The notes: generated by a model from the sequence alone, not told the origin. Positions 35,877 through 50,849 are shown, counted from the first letter of the stretch. The stretch: DNA of 64,000 nucleotides from Tridacna crocea (GCA_943736015.1 OX031057.1:38526501-38590500); one strand, 5' to 3'. Made by a program: numbers and translations.

Positions 35877-36959
35877 CTTGCAACACTTGGTATACTAAAT
35901 TCTTACAAAATTGTTTCTACACTTGATCTACTTAACTGTGAGAGTATCATTGAGACACTTGATTTCTCATCTTAAACTTCGTTCGGATCACTGGATTTTC
36001 TTTATCACCTGGGAAATGTAACAACGTAGTGATAATTAATTTATTAGGTCTTCGGAACAGTGAATTGACTTTTTTTCTCGCCGGGTAATTTGAACACTGT
36101 ATTAATAATATTCTTACCAAGTCATTGCAACCAGGAACCAACCTTTTATGTAATCATTGCAACAATGGATTGAGAAGTCATTGTAACAGTGAATTAATTC
36201 ATCTGTCACAGAGTCATTGCAACAATGGACTATTTCTTTTGTCATTACTACACTGGACTGATTATTTTTCTGCTAGTAATTACAACAATGGGTTTAGAAA
36301 TTTATAACCTAGTCATTGCAACATTGGATTGACTTATTTCTGTCCTTATCATTGCATCAATAGTTATCCTAACCTGACCAAGTAATATCAGTTATTGACT
36401 TATAAATTCCATATGTAGTGATTGTAATAGTGAATTTACCAAACTCTTACTTAGCTCCTGAAAGACTGGATTACTTGTTAAAAGTCATTATATGAGTGAA
36501 TTGACATCGCTCTGAAGGTCATTGCAAGACTATTTTTTGCTTTGTTAGTTGTTGCAAATTTTGGACAGTTATAACTAGTTGTTCTAACATTCAACCGATG
36601 AATGTCTTGCCTAGCCATTAGTACTGAGATTGACCAATCTTTGCATAATCATTGTAACCTTAAACTGACTTCTCTTTAACCTAGTCATTGTAACAATGGA
36701 CTGAGAAACTTTTTAATTTGTCATTGCTACACTGGATTGATTTTTTTTCTACTAGTAATGACTGTAATGGATTTAGAAATTGATAACCTAGTCATTGCAA
36801 CAATGGATTGACTTATTTCTGTGCTTGTCATTGAATCGGTAGATATCCTTACTTGACTAAGTTATATCAGTAACAGACTTTTAAATTCCATGTCTAGTGA
36901 TTGTAATACTGAGTTGACCAATCTCTTCATTAGTCACTGCAAAACCAGATTGACACTGG
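35877..36959 (+). repeat. Domain E minisatellite, unit 4
   Basis: Same order as unit 1. GAGAGTATCATTGAG at about 35940 is shared with units 5-6. Confidence 0.87.
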
Positions 36960-37083
36960 TTAACCCATTACTACACAATCCCTACTTTTGAGGCCCCTGA
37001 GAAAGAAGGGTTTAGAAAACATTGTGGGAAAAAGAGAAAATGCTGGTAACCAGCATTTCCTCCTTTTCCCACAACGTTTTCTA
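36960..37083 (+). mobile_element. Truncated TTAA-type MITE, end of unit 4
   Basis: Hairpin arms 37013-37047 and 37049-37083; same truncation. Confidence 0.72.
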
Positions 37084-37099
37084 TCCTTCACAAAACAAA

Positions 37100-40000
37100 T
37101 TTCAAATTTTCAGTCACTTTTATTGTGTCATCTGCAAATGTTTTTGATTTGGACAAACCTAAAATTTTGTCATTTGGTAATGAGATAAAATCATTGTAAC
37201 CGTGAATTGACTTCTCTCAGAAGGTCATTGCAACAGTGTATGTTTTGCTTTGTTAGTCATTGCAATCCTGGACAGTTATAGTCATTGTAATATTCACCTG
37301 ATGAATGTCTCGCCTAGCCATTGGTACTGAGATTGACAAATCTTTTGCATAGTCATTGCAACCCTGACCCGACTTCTCTTTCACTTAGTCATTGCAAGAA
37401 TTGCTTGAGATTTTTTTTTTTTATCATAAATGGATATATTGATGTCACCTTGTCATTGCTACAATGGATTGATAATTCTATGACTTTGTCATTGGAACAA
37501 TTGATTGACTATCCTCTCGCCTAGACTTTGTAACACTGGATTATACTAAATTCTTATAAAATTGCTTCGACAGTTGATCTAAACTGTGATAGTGATTCAG
37601 ACACTGGATTTCTCATCTTAATCTTGGAGTTCGGATCAATGGATCTTTTCTATCACCTTGGTAAATGTAACAATGGAGTGATAATTAATTTATAAAGATT
37701 TTGCAACAGTGAATTGACCTTTTTTTCTCACCAGATAATTGGAACACTGCATTAATAATATTCTTACCAAGTCCATGCAACCCTGAACTAACAGTTTACG
37801 TATGCATTGCAACAATGGTTTGAAAAATCATTGTAACTTAAACAGTGAATTATTTTATCTGTAACAAAGTCATTGCAACAATGGATTAATTTTGTTTTAT
37901 TTGTCACTGCTACACTGCATTGATTCTCTTTCTACTTGTAATTACAACAATGGATTTAAAAATTTATAACCAAGTCAATGCTAAAATGGATTGACTCATT
38001 TCTGTTCTTGTCATTGCATCAATAGATATCCTATCCTGATCAAGTAATATCACTTCTAGATATATCAATTCCATACCAAGTGATTGTAACAATGAATTTA
38101 CCAATCTCTTACTCAGTCACTGCAAAACTAGATTGACTTGTTAAAATCATTGCAATAGTGAAGTAACTTGTCTCAGAAGGTCATTGCAACTCTGCATTTT
38201 TTGCTTTGTTAGTCATTGCAGTCCTGGAGAGTTATAATTGGTCATTGCAACATTCAACTGATGAATGTTGCTTCTAGTCATTGGCACTGAGATTGACAAA
38301 TCTTTGTGTAGTCATTGCAAGCCTGGACTGACTTCTCTTTTACCTAGTCATTGCAACAATGGATTGAGAAACACTTTATCATTGCTGCGCTGGATTGATT
38401 ATTTTTCTACCAGTGATTACAAAAAAAGGACTTAGAAATCTATAACCTAGTCATTGCAACAATTGATTGTCATTGCATCAATAGATATCCTAACCTGACC
38501 AAGTAATACCAGTTTTAGACTTATAAAGTCCATATCTAGTGATTGTAAGACTGAATTTACCAATCTGTTACTCAGCCGGTGAAAAACTGGATTATTCGTT
38601 AAGTCATCATAACAGTGAATTGACTTCTCTCTGATGGTCATTGCAACACTGTATTTTTGCTTTGTTCATCATTGCAATTCTGGACAGTGATAACTAGTCA
38701 TTGCAACATTGAACTGGTGAATGTTTCGCCTAGCCTTTGGTAATTCGATTTACAAATCTTTGCATAGTAGTTGCAACCCTATACCGACTTCTCTCTCACC
38801 TAGTCATTGCAACAATAGAATGAGAAACTTTTGTATTTGCCATTGCAACACTGGATTGATTATTTCCTACTATTAATTACAACAATGGATTTAGTAATTT
38901 ATAACCTAGTGATGCAACAATTGAATGACTTATTTCTGTGCTTGTTATTGGATCAATAGATATCCTTATCTGACCAGGTAATACAAGTTCTAGACTTGTA
39001 AATTCCAAATCTAGTGATAGTAATACTGAATTTATCGATCTCTAAGTCACTGCAAAACTAGATTGACTTGTTAAAATCATTGTAACAGTAAACTGACTAA
39101 TCTCAGGTCATTGAAACACTATTTTTTTGCTCTGTTAGTCATTGCAATCTTGGACAGTTGTAACTAGTGATTGCAACATTCAACTGATAAATGTCTCGCC
39201 TAGCCATTGGTACTGAGATTGACAAATCTTTGCATTGTCATTTCAGCCCTGGACCGACTTCTCTTTCACCTAGTCATTGCAACAATGGATTAACTTATTT
39301 CTGTTCTTGCCATTGCATCAATAGATATCCTAACTTGACCAAGTAATGTCACTTATCTATAGACATATAAATTCCATATCTAGTGATTGTAAGACTGAAT
39401 TTACCAATCTCTTATTTAGTCACTGAAAAACTGGATAACTCATTAAAACCATTGTAACAGTGAACTGACTGCTTTCAGAAGGTCATTGCAACACTGTACT
39501 TTTTGCTTTATTTCTCATTGCAATCCTGGACTGTTATAACTAGTCATTGCAACACTGAAGTGATGAATGTCTCGTGGTACTGAGACTGAGAAATTTTTGT
39601 GTGGTAATTGCAACCCTAGACTGACTTCTCTTTGATGTAGTCATTGCAAGAATGGATTGAGAAACTTTATAATTTGTCATTGATACGATCATTGTTCTAC
39701 TAGTAATTACAATAATGGGTTTAGAAATTTATAACACAGTAATTGCAACAGTGGATTGACTTACTTCTGTGCTTGTCATTGTATCAATAGATATCTTAAC
39801 CTGACCAAGTGATATCAGTTATAGACTTATAAATTCAATATCTAGTATTTGTAATACTGAAATCAACATCTCTTACTCAGCCGTAGAACACCTTGATTAC
39901 TCGTTAAATGTCTATATAACAGTGAATTGACTTCTTTCAGAAGGTCATTGCAACACTGTATGTTTTGCTTTGTTAGTCATTGCAATCCTGGACAGTTATA

Positions 40001-40686
40001 AGTAGTCATTGCAACATTCAACTGATGAATGTCTCGCCTAGCCATAGATGCTGAGATTGATAATACTTTGCATAGTCATTGCAAGCCTGGACTAACTTCT
40101 CATTGACCTAGTCATTGCAACAATGCATTGAGAAACTTTTTGTCATAGCATCTCTGGATTGATTTTTTTTCACTACTGATTACACGATAGATTTAGAAAT
40201 TGATAAACTAGTCATTGAAACAATGGATTGACTCATTTCTATGCTTGTCATTGCATCAATAGTTATCCTAACCTGACCTAGTAATAATAGTTATAGACTT
40301 ATAAATTCTAAGTCTAGTGATTGTAATACTGAATTTAGCAATCTTTTACTTAGTCACTGCAAAATAGATGGACTGATTAAAAGTCATTATAACGGTTAAC
40401 TGGCTTCTCTCAGAAGGTCATTGCAACACAGCATTTTTTGCTACACCTAATTGTTCCAACAATGGATTGAGAATTTGTTTGTCATTGCCACACTGGATTA
40501 TTTTTCTACTATTAAATACAACAATGGATTTAGAAATTTATAACAAAGTCATTACAACAATTGATTGATTTATTTCTGTGCTTGTCATTGCATCAATAGA
40601 TATTCTAACCTGACCGAGTAATATCAATTATAGAGTTATGAATTCCATCTCTATTGATTGAAATACTGATTTTACCAATTTCTTAA
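37100..40686 (+). repeat. Domain A minisatellite, unit 5
   Basis: Same monomer order as unit 2. The T run after GCTTGAGA at about 37411 is longer than in units 1-3, a feature shared with unit 6. Confidence 0.88.
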
Positions 40687-40922
40687 ATGCACCTATCCAT
40701 GCTTTATTGAAGTTTCTTCTACCAGTACTTTGCACTATGTCTGTTTCAAACCACTGTCTGCTTTCTCACATAAACAAGTCGAAACGCTGATTGGCAGTAA
40801 AGAAACGGGTATCCTGTCGCACTGAATATATGTCAAAGATCTTAAAGTGAAACAGCTTTAGCTAGGGAGTCAAAGTATCAATCCGAGTCTTAAGTGCGGA
40901 ATGTTGCTAACAGAGCCTGTGG
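40687..40922 (-). repeat. SINE-like copy 1, unit 5
   Basis: Carries the CTTTCTCACATAAAC variant common to units 4-7. Confidence 0.72.
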
Positions 40923-41634
40923 ATTTTTAGAGATAATGATAACAGAGAGACAGTAAAGAGAGGCAGAGAGTGTGTGAGGGAGTGAGTTTGAGAAAGCTTT
41001 GATTTTGACATTTTTACTTTATAGTGGAAAGGTTGTATTGTGGATGAAAAAATAGTTTGTAAGGCTAATGACGGAAAAGGGAAATATCTATACCGTGATA
41101 GATTTGAATAGACACGTGTTGAAAATGTTAGAGGGAAAATATTATAACAGCCACACGCTTCTTTTCCACATAACAAATGTCAATGCACTGAATATCTATA
41201 ACTATAACTCTAACAAGTGTTACCTGCACTGAAGGAAGGATCCAGTTAGTCTTAAATTATCTTTGATGTTCATTGAACAACGGTAATTTGCTTTGTCGAG
41301 ATCTTCACAACGCAAATTGTCTAGTCAGCTTGAGAATTATATTATTCTATTCAGTAATTTAGATGACTTGTTCTGGACAACCACACTTATTTGTTGACAT
41401 AAAGCAATAATGGAATTTAAGAAAGTAGATAAATATCAGATATCCATATTGTTAGAATAGAGATGGTGATTTAAAGGGCTGGCTGTAAGGGGAGGTGGAG
41501 GCCAGGGAAAATTAATCAGACTGGTAAAATGTTGGTTGATAGGTAATGGTTGTAGTGTTGATACCGGATTTATTAGTAGAGATCGTTGTGTTTGTTTTCT
41601 TGGTGTTTTATGGCCTAATTGGTCAATACTGTCA

Positions 41635-41876
41635 ATGCACCTACCCATGCTTTATTGAAGTTTATTTTTACCAGTACTTTACAGATTGTCTGTTTTAAAC
41701 CACTGTTTGCTTTCCCTCATTAATAAATCAAAATGCCGATTGGCAGTAAAGAAAAATGTATCTTGTCGCAATGAACATATAAAAAGGTCTTGACGAAGAG
41801 CTTTGGAACAGCTTCTGATAGGGAGTCGAACCAGCAACCCGAGAGTTTTATGCCTGGAATGTTAAGGAGCCTCTTG
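41635..41876 (-). repeat. SINE-like copy 2, unit 5
   Basis: Box-B-like word intact; same as unit 3. Confidence 0.75.
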
Positions 41877-42358
41877 ATTTAAGGAGATACATGTATGAAG
41901 ACCGAGAGACTGTGACAGGCAGAGAGTATATTATGAGGGATTGGGTTTGAGAGAGCTTTTGATTTTGACACGTTTACCTTATAGTGAAAGGTTGTATTGT
42001 GGATAAAAAATAGTGAATTACTAAGGCCAATGACAGAAAAGCAAAATATCTATAAAGTGCTAGGGTTTAATATTCATGTTTTAAAAATGTTTAAATGGTA
42101 AATATCGGAACTGATATAAAAGAAACTCTGTTCTTTTTCACATAACCATCGTTGAAACAAGGAACAGCAATGAGAGACCAGAATCGCAGTTAATTTCATC
42201 AAATATGGGAAAATAATCTTCCATGTTAGCACTGGCGATCCCCTCTCTCTCTAGACTTGTAGATAAGCGACTGAGCTAATAGATTAGTCTTTTACGATTG
42301 ATTGATTGAGTGGTTAGTTGACTGTATGTGTTTAACAGCGTTTTCAACAATATTTGAG

Positions 42359-42609
42359 TTATATTAGGGCGGCCTGTACATGTACCCATGTTTTCCTGGA
42401 GTTCAGTAACCAGTACTTCACACAATATTCTTCCCAAGCCACTAACTGTTTTTTCAACTCCACATAACTCTTGTCAGATCCGCTTTTCAGATGTTGGAGA
42501 AGAAGTAATCCTGTCGCAATGTGTATTATCAAATCCCAGAAAAGCATGGCTGAGCCGAGGATCTAAACCAGCTAACCCGTGTCTAAAGTTGTGTTCGCTA
42601 CGGACCCGA
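42359..42609 (-). repeat. SINE-like copy 3, unit 5
   Basis: Carries AAGTAATCCTGTCGCAATG, shared with unit 6. Confidence 0.75.
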
Positions 42610-44111
42610 TTGCTATTCAAATATCTGTCGAGTTTAACGTCAATAGAGTGTTGATTGGAAATGCTGTGATAGTTCTTACGATTAATAAAAGATAGGGAAC
42701 CGATTTCAATCGCAAAATACCTATGTCTTCAAAACGTTTGAAATACTTTCAGTCCAAGATAGTAGGTGTTTGGTCAGTGCCATAATTCATATTTTCGTTT
42801 ACCTAGCTGTCAGTAAGTACCATCAATCCGATGTACCCCTAGCCCCTGAGAGGAGTCAACAAACGCTTGAGATTTAGCCAAGTCCTTTTTCCTTCAGCTG
42901 ATTGTCCTGAGCTCTCAGTCCATGACACCAGCCATTCCCCCCTGGTTAATAAACCACATGTTTTCCTCTCTACATAAGATGCTACCTTGATTGGTCAAGT
43001 GTAAGTGGATGCCCAGATTCTGGAATTTACCTTAACTGAATGTCGTTAGCTCTTACCCTCAGTCTGTTCGATGAAGCTTAGCCCATGAGATGTACCTCCT
43101 ATCCGAGAAAGGTTTCTTCGTTTCTTTTGATTAATATGTATGCCTTTAAAATGGAACCCTTTCAGGCACTGAAACTGTATCTACATGAATGTGATCGACC
43201 GGCATTCCTGAGCATGTATTCCCAGTCCGTGCTGTCATATATCCGTAGTCTTTAACTCGCACTTCAAACCATCGCACCGAGTTCTTGAGATTGTATCATC
43301 TGTTCGTGGAATGTTCCCTCAGTGTTTTTCATTTCCTCTTAGACTTGAAACTCGTGCCTATAGTCCATTTGATGTTCCCCAGGCACTACACCACTGAACT
43401 GACTCGAATGCTTGCATTTGCCCTGTTTGCTGATAGCCTCAGCCCCTGAGAAACGTATCCTAAATCTTTGAGATGTACCCTTAGCGAGTAACTGTGCCCT
43501 GAGACCCGACAACTGTATGGTAAGGCTGTACCACATGTCCGTCTGATGTACTCAAGGTTTGTAAGACGTGCACTTTGTCCATAGGTTATTCTCGCATAAC
43601 ATGTCACGTATTGTAAGGTATTGAGATCCTTCTATAGTCATTGAGATGTATTCTCGGGCCATGAAACCGTGATTTTACTTCCAGCCTGTCATCTTTCACC
43701 ATAACTTGTGGGATGTTCCCATTTTCCTTTCTCCACACTCTTAGACTTTGACTTTGCAGAAACCCTAAAACTGTGTCTCTGTCCTTATGTCAAACTTACG
43801 TCATGTGCCTCTATCCAAGATCAAAATTTTCTCCAAGTTCAAATGATGTAACCTCTCTATTTTACATCTGTGCCTAAACTTTGGATTTACCTTCAGCCGA
43901 TTAGCTTGTGCATTAGGTCTGTGCAATCTTTCCCCAATTTGTGAACTGTTTCTGCAATCCTAGGGCTCTTGGCCTCAGTCTATGGAATTGAGATATTAGT
44001 CGATGTGGGATGCCATTGAAACCCTTGTGCTATTTCCTTACTGTCGTTTTCCAACGTTTAAAAGGTGCCCTTTCTATTCTTTGACAATAAGTTTAATCCC
44101 AAAACCGTTTG
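42610..44111. repeat. Domain C, unit 5
   Basis: As unit 2, with private changes shared with unit 6 (AAATCTTTGAGATG at about 43462 and ATTCTCGCATAAC at about 43589). Confidence 0.5.
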
Positions 44112-44424
44112 TCCCCTCTCTCTTTTACTCTTATCGCTCTTGCTCTCTTCCTTACTTTGACATTGTATGTCGTTCTGGCTATCCCTCTTTCTGGGCTGTC
44201 TCTTTCTCTCTTCTCTTCCATCCTTCTATATCTCAGTCATTCTCTTACTCTTTCCTTTCGCTATCTCTCACTATCTCTATTTCTAATGTTTTCTTTTTCT
44301 CTGCCTGTTTCTCTATTTCTGTCTAACTCATTTCTTCTGTTCTCCAGACTCCATTTTTCTTTCAATCTCAATCCCTCCCTCCTTCCTCTCTACACCTGTC
44401 TCTCTACTTTTGCCTGTCTCTCTG

Positions 44425-44463
<39 letters not shown>

Positions 44464-44714
44464 CTGTCTGCATCTGCCTCTCTGTGGCTTAATCTTCGTC
44501 TCTCTGCCTCTCTCTGGCTCTGTATCTCTGCCTATCTTATGCTCTATTTCAATTCCTCTTTTAGGCTCTATCTGTCAGACTCTCTTTTTCTCTATCCTGT
44601 TCTCTTTCTCTTTCGCTCTGTTCTCTTTCTCTTTCGCTCTCATTCTCTCTCTGTGTCTCTCACTCATTCTCTCTGTCTCTGTCTGTCTGTCTCTCTCTCT
44701 CTCCCTCACTCTCT
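44112..44714 (+). repeat. Domain D CT-rich tract, unit 5
   Basis: Pure run (CT)16 at 44428-44459. 44715-44849 is linker. Confidence 0.9.
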
Positions 44715-44849
44715 CATTAACCACATATCATAGCTTACCTCTTCTTATAAGTTTTTTCAAGTTCACAGATCGCAGTTTTCTCCTTTACCCCACAAACTGC
44801 ATTCTCCATTTCAGATTTATCCTCCTTCAGTCCTTTTTACCCTCTGCCT

Positions 44850-45932
44850 CTTGCAACACTTGGTATACTAAATTCTTACAAAATTGTTTCTACACTTGAT
44901 CTACTTAACTGTGAGAGTATCATTGAGACACTTGATTTCTCATCTTAAACTTCGTTCGGATCACTGGATTTTCTTTATCACCTGGGAAATGTAACAACGT
45001 AGTGATAATTAATTTATTAGGTCTTCGGAACAGTGAATTGACTTTTTTTCTCGCCGGGTAATTTGAACACTGTATTAATAATATTCTTACCAAGTCATTG
45101 CAACCAGGAACCAACCTTTTATGTAATCATTGCAACAATGGATTGAGAAGTCATTGTAACAGTGAATTAATTCATCTGTCACAGAGTCATTGCAACAATG
45201 GACTATTTCTTTTGTCATTACTACACTGGACTGATTATTTTTCTGCTAGTAATTACAACAATGGGTTTAGAAATTTATAACCTAGTCATTGCAACATTGG
45301 ATTGACTTATTTCTGTCCTTATCATTGCATCAATAGTTATCCTAACCTGACCAAGTAATATCAGTTATTGACTTATAAATTCCATATGTAGTGATTGTAA
45401 TAGTGAATTTACCAAACTCTTACTTAGCTCCTGAAAGACTGGATTACTTGTTAAAAGTCATTATATGAGTGAATTGACATCGCTCTGAAGGTCATTGCAA
45501 GACTATTTTTTGCTTTGTTAGTTGTTGCAAATTTTGGACAGTTATAACTAGTTGTTCTAACATTCAACCGATGAATGTCTTGCCTAGCCATTAGTACTGA
45601 GATTGACCAATCTTTGCATAATCATTGTAACCTTAAACTGACTTCTCTTTAACCTAGTCATTGTAACAATGGACTGAGAAACTTTTTAATTTGTCATTGC
45701 TACACTGGATTGATTTTTTTTCTACTAGTAATGACTGTAATGGATTTAGAAATTGATAACCTAGTCATTGCAACAATGGATTGACTTATTTCTGTGCTTG
45801 TCATTGAATCGGTAGATATCCTTACTTGACTAAGTTATATCAGTAACAGACTTTTAAATTCCATGTCTAGTGATTGTAATACTGAGTTGACCAATCTCTT
45901 CATTAGTCACTGCAAAACCAGATTGACACTGG
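44850..45932 (+). repeat. Domain E minisatellite, unit 5
   Basis: Same order as unit 1. The uninterrupted AACAA at 45665-45669 is the empty site for the unit 6 insertion. Confidence 0.87.
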
Positions 45933-46056
45933 TTAACCCATTACTACACAATCCCTACTTTTGAGGCCCCTGAGAAAGAAGGGTTTAGAAAACATTGTGG
46001 GAAAAAGAGAAAATGCTGGTAACCAGCATTTCCTCCTTTTCCCACAACGTTTTCTA
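45933..46056 (+). mobile_element. Truncated TTAA-type MITE, end of unit 5
   Basis: Hairpin arms 45986-46020 and 46022-46056; same truncation. Confidence 0.72.
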
Positions 46057-46072
46057 TCCTTCACAAAACAAA

Positions 46073-49000
46073 TTTCAAATTTTCAGTCACTTTTATTGTG
46101 TCATCTGCAAATGTTTTTGATTTGGACAAACCTAAAATTTTGTCATTTGGTAATGAGATAAAATCATTGTAACAGTGAATTGACTTCTCTCAGAAGGTCA
46201 TTGCAACAGTGTATGTTTTGCTTTGTTAGTCATTGCAATCCTGGACAGTTATAGTCATTGTAATATTCACCTGATGAATGTCTCGCCTAGCCATTGGTAC
46301 TGAGATTGACAAATCTTTTGCATAGTCATTGCAACCCTGACCCGACTTCTCTTTCACTTAGTCATTGCAAGAATTGCTTGAGATTTTTTTTTTTTATCAT
46401 AAATGGATATATTGATGTCACCTTGTCATTGCTACAATGGATTGATAATTCTATGACTTTGTCATTGGAACAATTGATTGACTATCCTCTCGCCTAGACT
46501 TTGTAACACTGGATTATACTAAATTCTTATAAAATTGCTTCGACAGTTGATCTAAACTGTGATAGTGATTCAGACACTGGATTTCTCATCTTAATCTTGG
46601 AGTTCGGATCAATGGATCTTTTCTATCACCTTGGTAAATGTAACAATGGAGTGATAATTAATTTATAAAGATTTTGCAACAGTGAATTGACCTTTTTTTC
46701 TCACCAGATAATTGGAACACTGCATTAATAATATTCTTACCAAGTCCATGCAACCCTGAACTAACAGTTTACGTATGCATTGCAACAATGGTTTGAAAAA
46801 TCATTGTAACTTAAACAGTGAATTATTTTATCTGTAACAAAGTCATTGCAACAATGGATTAATTTTGTTTTATTTGTCACTGCTACACTGCATTGATTCT
46901 CTTTCTACTTGTAATTACAACAATGGATTTAAAAATTTATAACCAAGTCAATGCTAAAATGGATTGACTCATTTCTGTTCTTGTCATTGCATCAATAGAT
47001 ATCCTATCCTGATCAAGTAATATCACTTCTAGATATATCAATTCCATACCTAGTGATTGTAACAATGAATTTACCAATCTCTTACTCAGTCACTGCAAAA
47101 CTAGATTGACTTGTTAAAATCATTGCAATAGTGAAGTAACTTGTCTCAGAAGGTCATTGCAACTCTGCATTTTTTGCTTTGTTAGTCATTGCAGTCCTGG
47201 AGAGTTATAATTGGTCATTGCAACATTCAACTGATGAATGTTGCTTCTAGTCATTGGCACTGAGATTGACAAATCTTTGTGTAGTCATTGCAAGCCTGGA
47301 CTGACTTCTCTTTTACCTAGTCATTGCAACAATGGATTGAGAAACACTTTATCATTGCTGCGCTGGATTGATTATTTTTCTACCAGTGATTACAAAAAAT
47401 GGACTTAGAAATCTATAACCTAGTCATTGCAACAATTGATTGTCATTGCATCAATAGATATCCTAACCTGACCAAGTAATACCAGTTTTAGACTTACAAA
47501 GTCCATATCTAGTGATTGTAAGACTGAATTTACCAATCTGTTACTCAGCCGGTGAAAAACTGGATTATTCGTTAAGTCATCATAACAGTGAATTGACTTC
47601 TCTCTGATGGTCATTGCAACACTGTATTTTTGCTTTGTTCATCATTGCAATTCTGGACAGTGATAACTAGTCATTGCAACATTGAACTGGTGAATGTTTC
47701 GCCTAGCCTTTGGTAATTCGATTTACAAATCTTTGCATAGTAGTTGCAACCCTATACCGACTTCTCTCTCACCTAGTCATTGCAACAATAGAATGAGAAA
47801 CTTTTGTATTTGCCATTGCAACACTGGATTGATTATTTCCTACTATTAATTACAACAATGGATTTAGTAATTTATAACCTAGTGATGCAACAATTGAATG
47901 ACTTATTTCTGTGCTTGTTATTGGATCAATAGATATCCTTATCTGACCAGGTAATACAAGTTCTAGACTTGTAAATTCCAAATCTAGTGATAGTAATACT
48001 GAATTTATCGATCTCTAAGTCACTGCAAAACTAGATTGACTTGTTAAAATCATTGTAACAGTAAACTGACTAATCTCAGGTCATTGAAACACTATTTTTT
48101 TGCTCTGTTAGTCATTGCAATCTTGGACAGTTGTAACTAGTGATTGCAACATTCAACTGATAAATGTCTCGCCTAGCCATTGGTACTGAGATTGACAAAT
48201 CTTTGCATTGTCATTTCAGCCCTGGACCGACTTCTCTTTCACCTAGTCATTGCAACAATGGATTAACTTATTTCTGTTCTTGCCATTGCATCAATAGATA
48301 TCCTAACTTGACCAAGTAATGTCACTTATCTATAGACATATAAATTCCATATCTAGTGATTGTAAGACTGAATTTACCAATCTCTTATTTAGTCACTGAA
48401 AAACTGGATAACTCATTAAAACCATTGTAACAGTGAACTGACTGCTTTCAGAAGGTCATTGCAACACTGTACTTTTTGCTTTATTTCTCATTGCAATCCT
48501 GGACTGTTATAACTAGTCATTGCAACACTGAAGTGATGAATGTCTCGTGGTACTGAGACTGAGAAATTTTTGTGTGGTAATTGCAACCCTAGACTGACTT
48601 CTCTTTGATGTAGTCATTGCAAGAATGGATTGAGAAACTTTATAATTTGTCATTGATACGATCATTGTTCTACTAGTAATTACAATAATGGGTTTAGAAA
48701 TTTATAACACAGTAATTGCAACAGTGGATTGACTTATTTCTGTGCTTGTCATTGTATCAATAGATATCTTAACCTGACCAAGTGATATCAGTTATAGACT
48801 TATAAATTCAATATCTAGTATTTGTAATACTGAAATCAACATCTCTTACTCAGCCGTAGAACACCTTGATTACTCGTTAAATGTCTATATAACAGTGAAT
48901 TGACTTCTTTCAGAAGGTCATTGCAACACTGTATGTTTTGCTTTGTTAGTCATTGCAATCCTGGACAGTTATAAGTAGTCATTGCAACATTCAACTGATG

Positions 49001-49659
49001 AATGTCTCGCCTAGCCATAGATGCTGAGATTGATAATACTTTGCATAGTCATTGCAAGCCTGGACTAACTTCTCATTGACCTAGTCATTGCAACAATGCA
49101 TTGAGAAACTTTTTGTCATAGCATCTCTGGATTGATTTTTTTTCACTACTGATTACACGATAGATTTAGAAATTGATAAACTAGTCATTGAAACAATGGA
49201 TTGACTCATTTCTATGCTTGTCATTGCATCAATAGTTATCCTAACCTGACCTAGTAATAATAGTTATAGACTTATAAATTCTAAGTCTAGTGATTGTAAT
49301 ACTGAATTTAGCAATCTTTTACTTAGTCACTGCAAAATAGATGGACTGATTAAAAGTCATTATAACAGTTAACTGGCTTCTCTCAGAAGGTCATTGCAAC
49401 ACAGCATTTTTTGCTACACCTAATTGTTCCAACAATGGATTGAGAATTTGTTTGTCATTGCCACACTGGATTATTTTTCTACTATTAAATACAACAATGG
49501 ATTTAGAAATTTATAACAAAGTCATTACAACAATTGATTGATTTATTTCTGTGCTTGTCATTGCATCAATAGATATTCTAACCTGACCGAGTAATATCAA
49601 TTATAGAGTTATGAATTCCATCTCTATTGATTGAAATACTGATTTTACCAATTTCTTAA
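46073..49659 (+). repeat. Domain A minisatellite, unit 6
   Basis: Nearly identical to unit 5, including the long T run at about 46384. A private change lies at about 47497 (ACTTACAAAG for ACTTATAAAG). Confidence 0.88.
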
Positions 49660-49895
49660 ATGCACCTATCCATGCTTTATTGAAGTTTCTTCTACCAGTA
49701 CTTTGCACTATGTCTGTTTCAAACCACTGTCTGCTTTCTCACATAAACAAGTCGAAACGCTGATTGGCAGTAAAGAAACGGGTATCCTGTCGCACTGAAT
49801 ATATGTCAAAGATCTTAAAGTGAAACAGCTTTAGCTAGGGAGTCAAAGTATCAATCCGAGTCTTAAGTGCGGAATGTTGCTAACAGAGCCTGTGG
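49660..49895 (-). repeat. SINE-like copy 1, unit 6
   Basis: I see no difference from the unit 5 copy. Confidence 0.72.
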
Positions 49896-50607
49896 ATTTT
49901 TAGAGATAATGATAACAGAGAGACAGTAAAGAGAGGCAGAGAGTGTGTGAGGGAGTGAGTTTGAGAAAGCTTTGATTTTGACATTTTTACTTTATAGTGG
50001 AAAGGTTGTATTGTGGATGAAAAAATAGTTTGTAAGGCTAATGACGGAAAAGGGAAATATCTATACCGTGATAGATTTGAATAGACACGTGTTGAAAATG
50101 TTAGAGGGAAAATATTATAACAGCCACACGCTTCTTTTCCACATAACAAATGTCAATGCACTGAATATCTATAACTATAACTCTAACAAGTGTTACCTGC
50201 ACTGAAGGAAGGATCCAGTTAGTCTTAAATTATCTTTGATGTTCATTGAACAACGGTAATTTGCTTTGTCGAGATCTTCACAACGCAAATTGTCTAGTCA
50301 GCTTGAGAATTATATTATTCTATTCAGTAATTTAGATGACTTGTTCTGGACAACCACACTTATTTGTTGACATAAAGCAATAATGGAATTTAAGAAAGTA
50401 GATAAATATCAGATATCCATATTGTTAGAATAGAGATGGTGATTTAAAGGGCTGGCTGTAAGGGGAGGTGGAGGCCAGGGAAAATTAATCAGACTGGTAA
50501 AATGTTGGTTGATAGGTAATGGTTGTAGTGTTGATACCGGATTTATTAGTAGAGATCGTTGTGTTTGTTTTCTTGGTGTTTTATGGCCTAATTGGTCAAT
50601 ACTGTCA

Positions 50608-50849
50608 ATGCACCTACCCATGCTTTATTGAAGTTTATTTTTACCAGTACTTTACAGATTGTCTGTTTTAAACCACTGTTTGCTTTCCCTCATTAATAAA
50701 TCAAAATGCCGATTGGCAGTAAAGAAAAATGTATCTTGTCGCAATGAACATATAAAAAGGTCTTGACGAAGAGCTTTGGAACAGCTTCTGATAGGGAGTC
50801 GAACCAGCAACCCGAGAGTTTTATGCCTGGAATGTTAAGGAGCCTCTTG
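50608..50849 (-). repeat. SINE-like copy 2, unit 6
   Basis: Box-B-like word intact; I see no difference from unit 5. Confidence 0.75.

Larger units (their letters stand above)
28137..37099 (+). repeat. Macrosatellite unit 4 (8963 bp)
   Basis: A regular unit with mosaic ancestry. Its domain A carries variants found in units 5-7, such as GTGATGCAAC at about 29944 in place of GTCATTGCAAC. Its SINE and domain C part shares variants only with unit 3. Confidence 0.95.
37100..46072 (+). repeat. Macrosatellite unit 5 (8973 bp)
   Basis: A regular unit, almost identical to unit 6. Shared private changes include TCTTTGAGATG at about 43465, CTCGCATAAC at about 43592 and TCAAACTTACG at about 43790. It has a (CT)16 run. 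The domain E sequence around 45660 is the uninterrupted site matching the insertion point in unit 6. Confidence 0.95.
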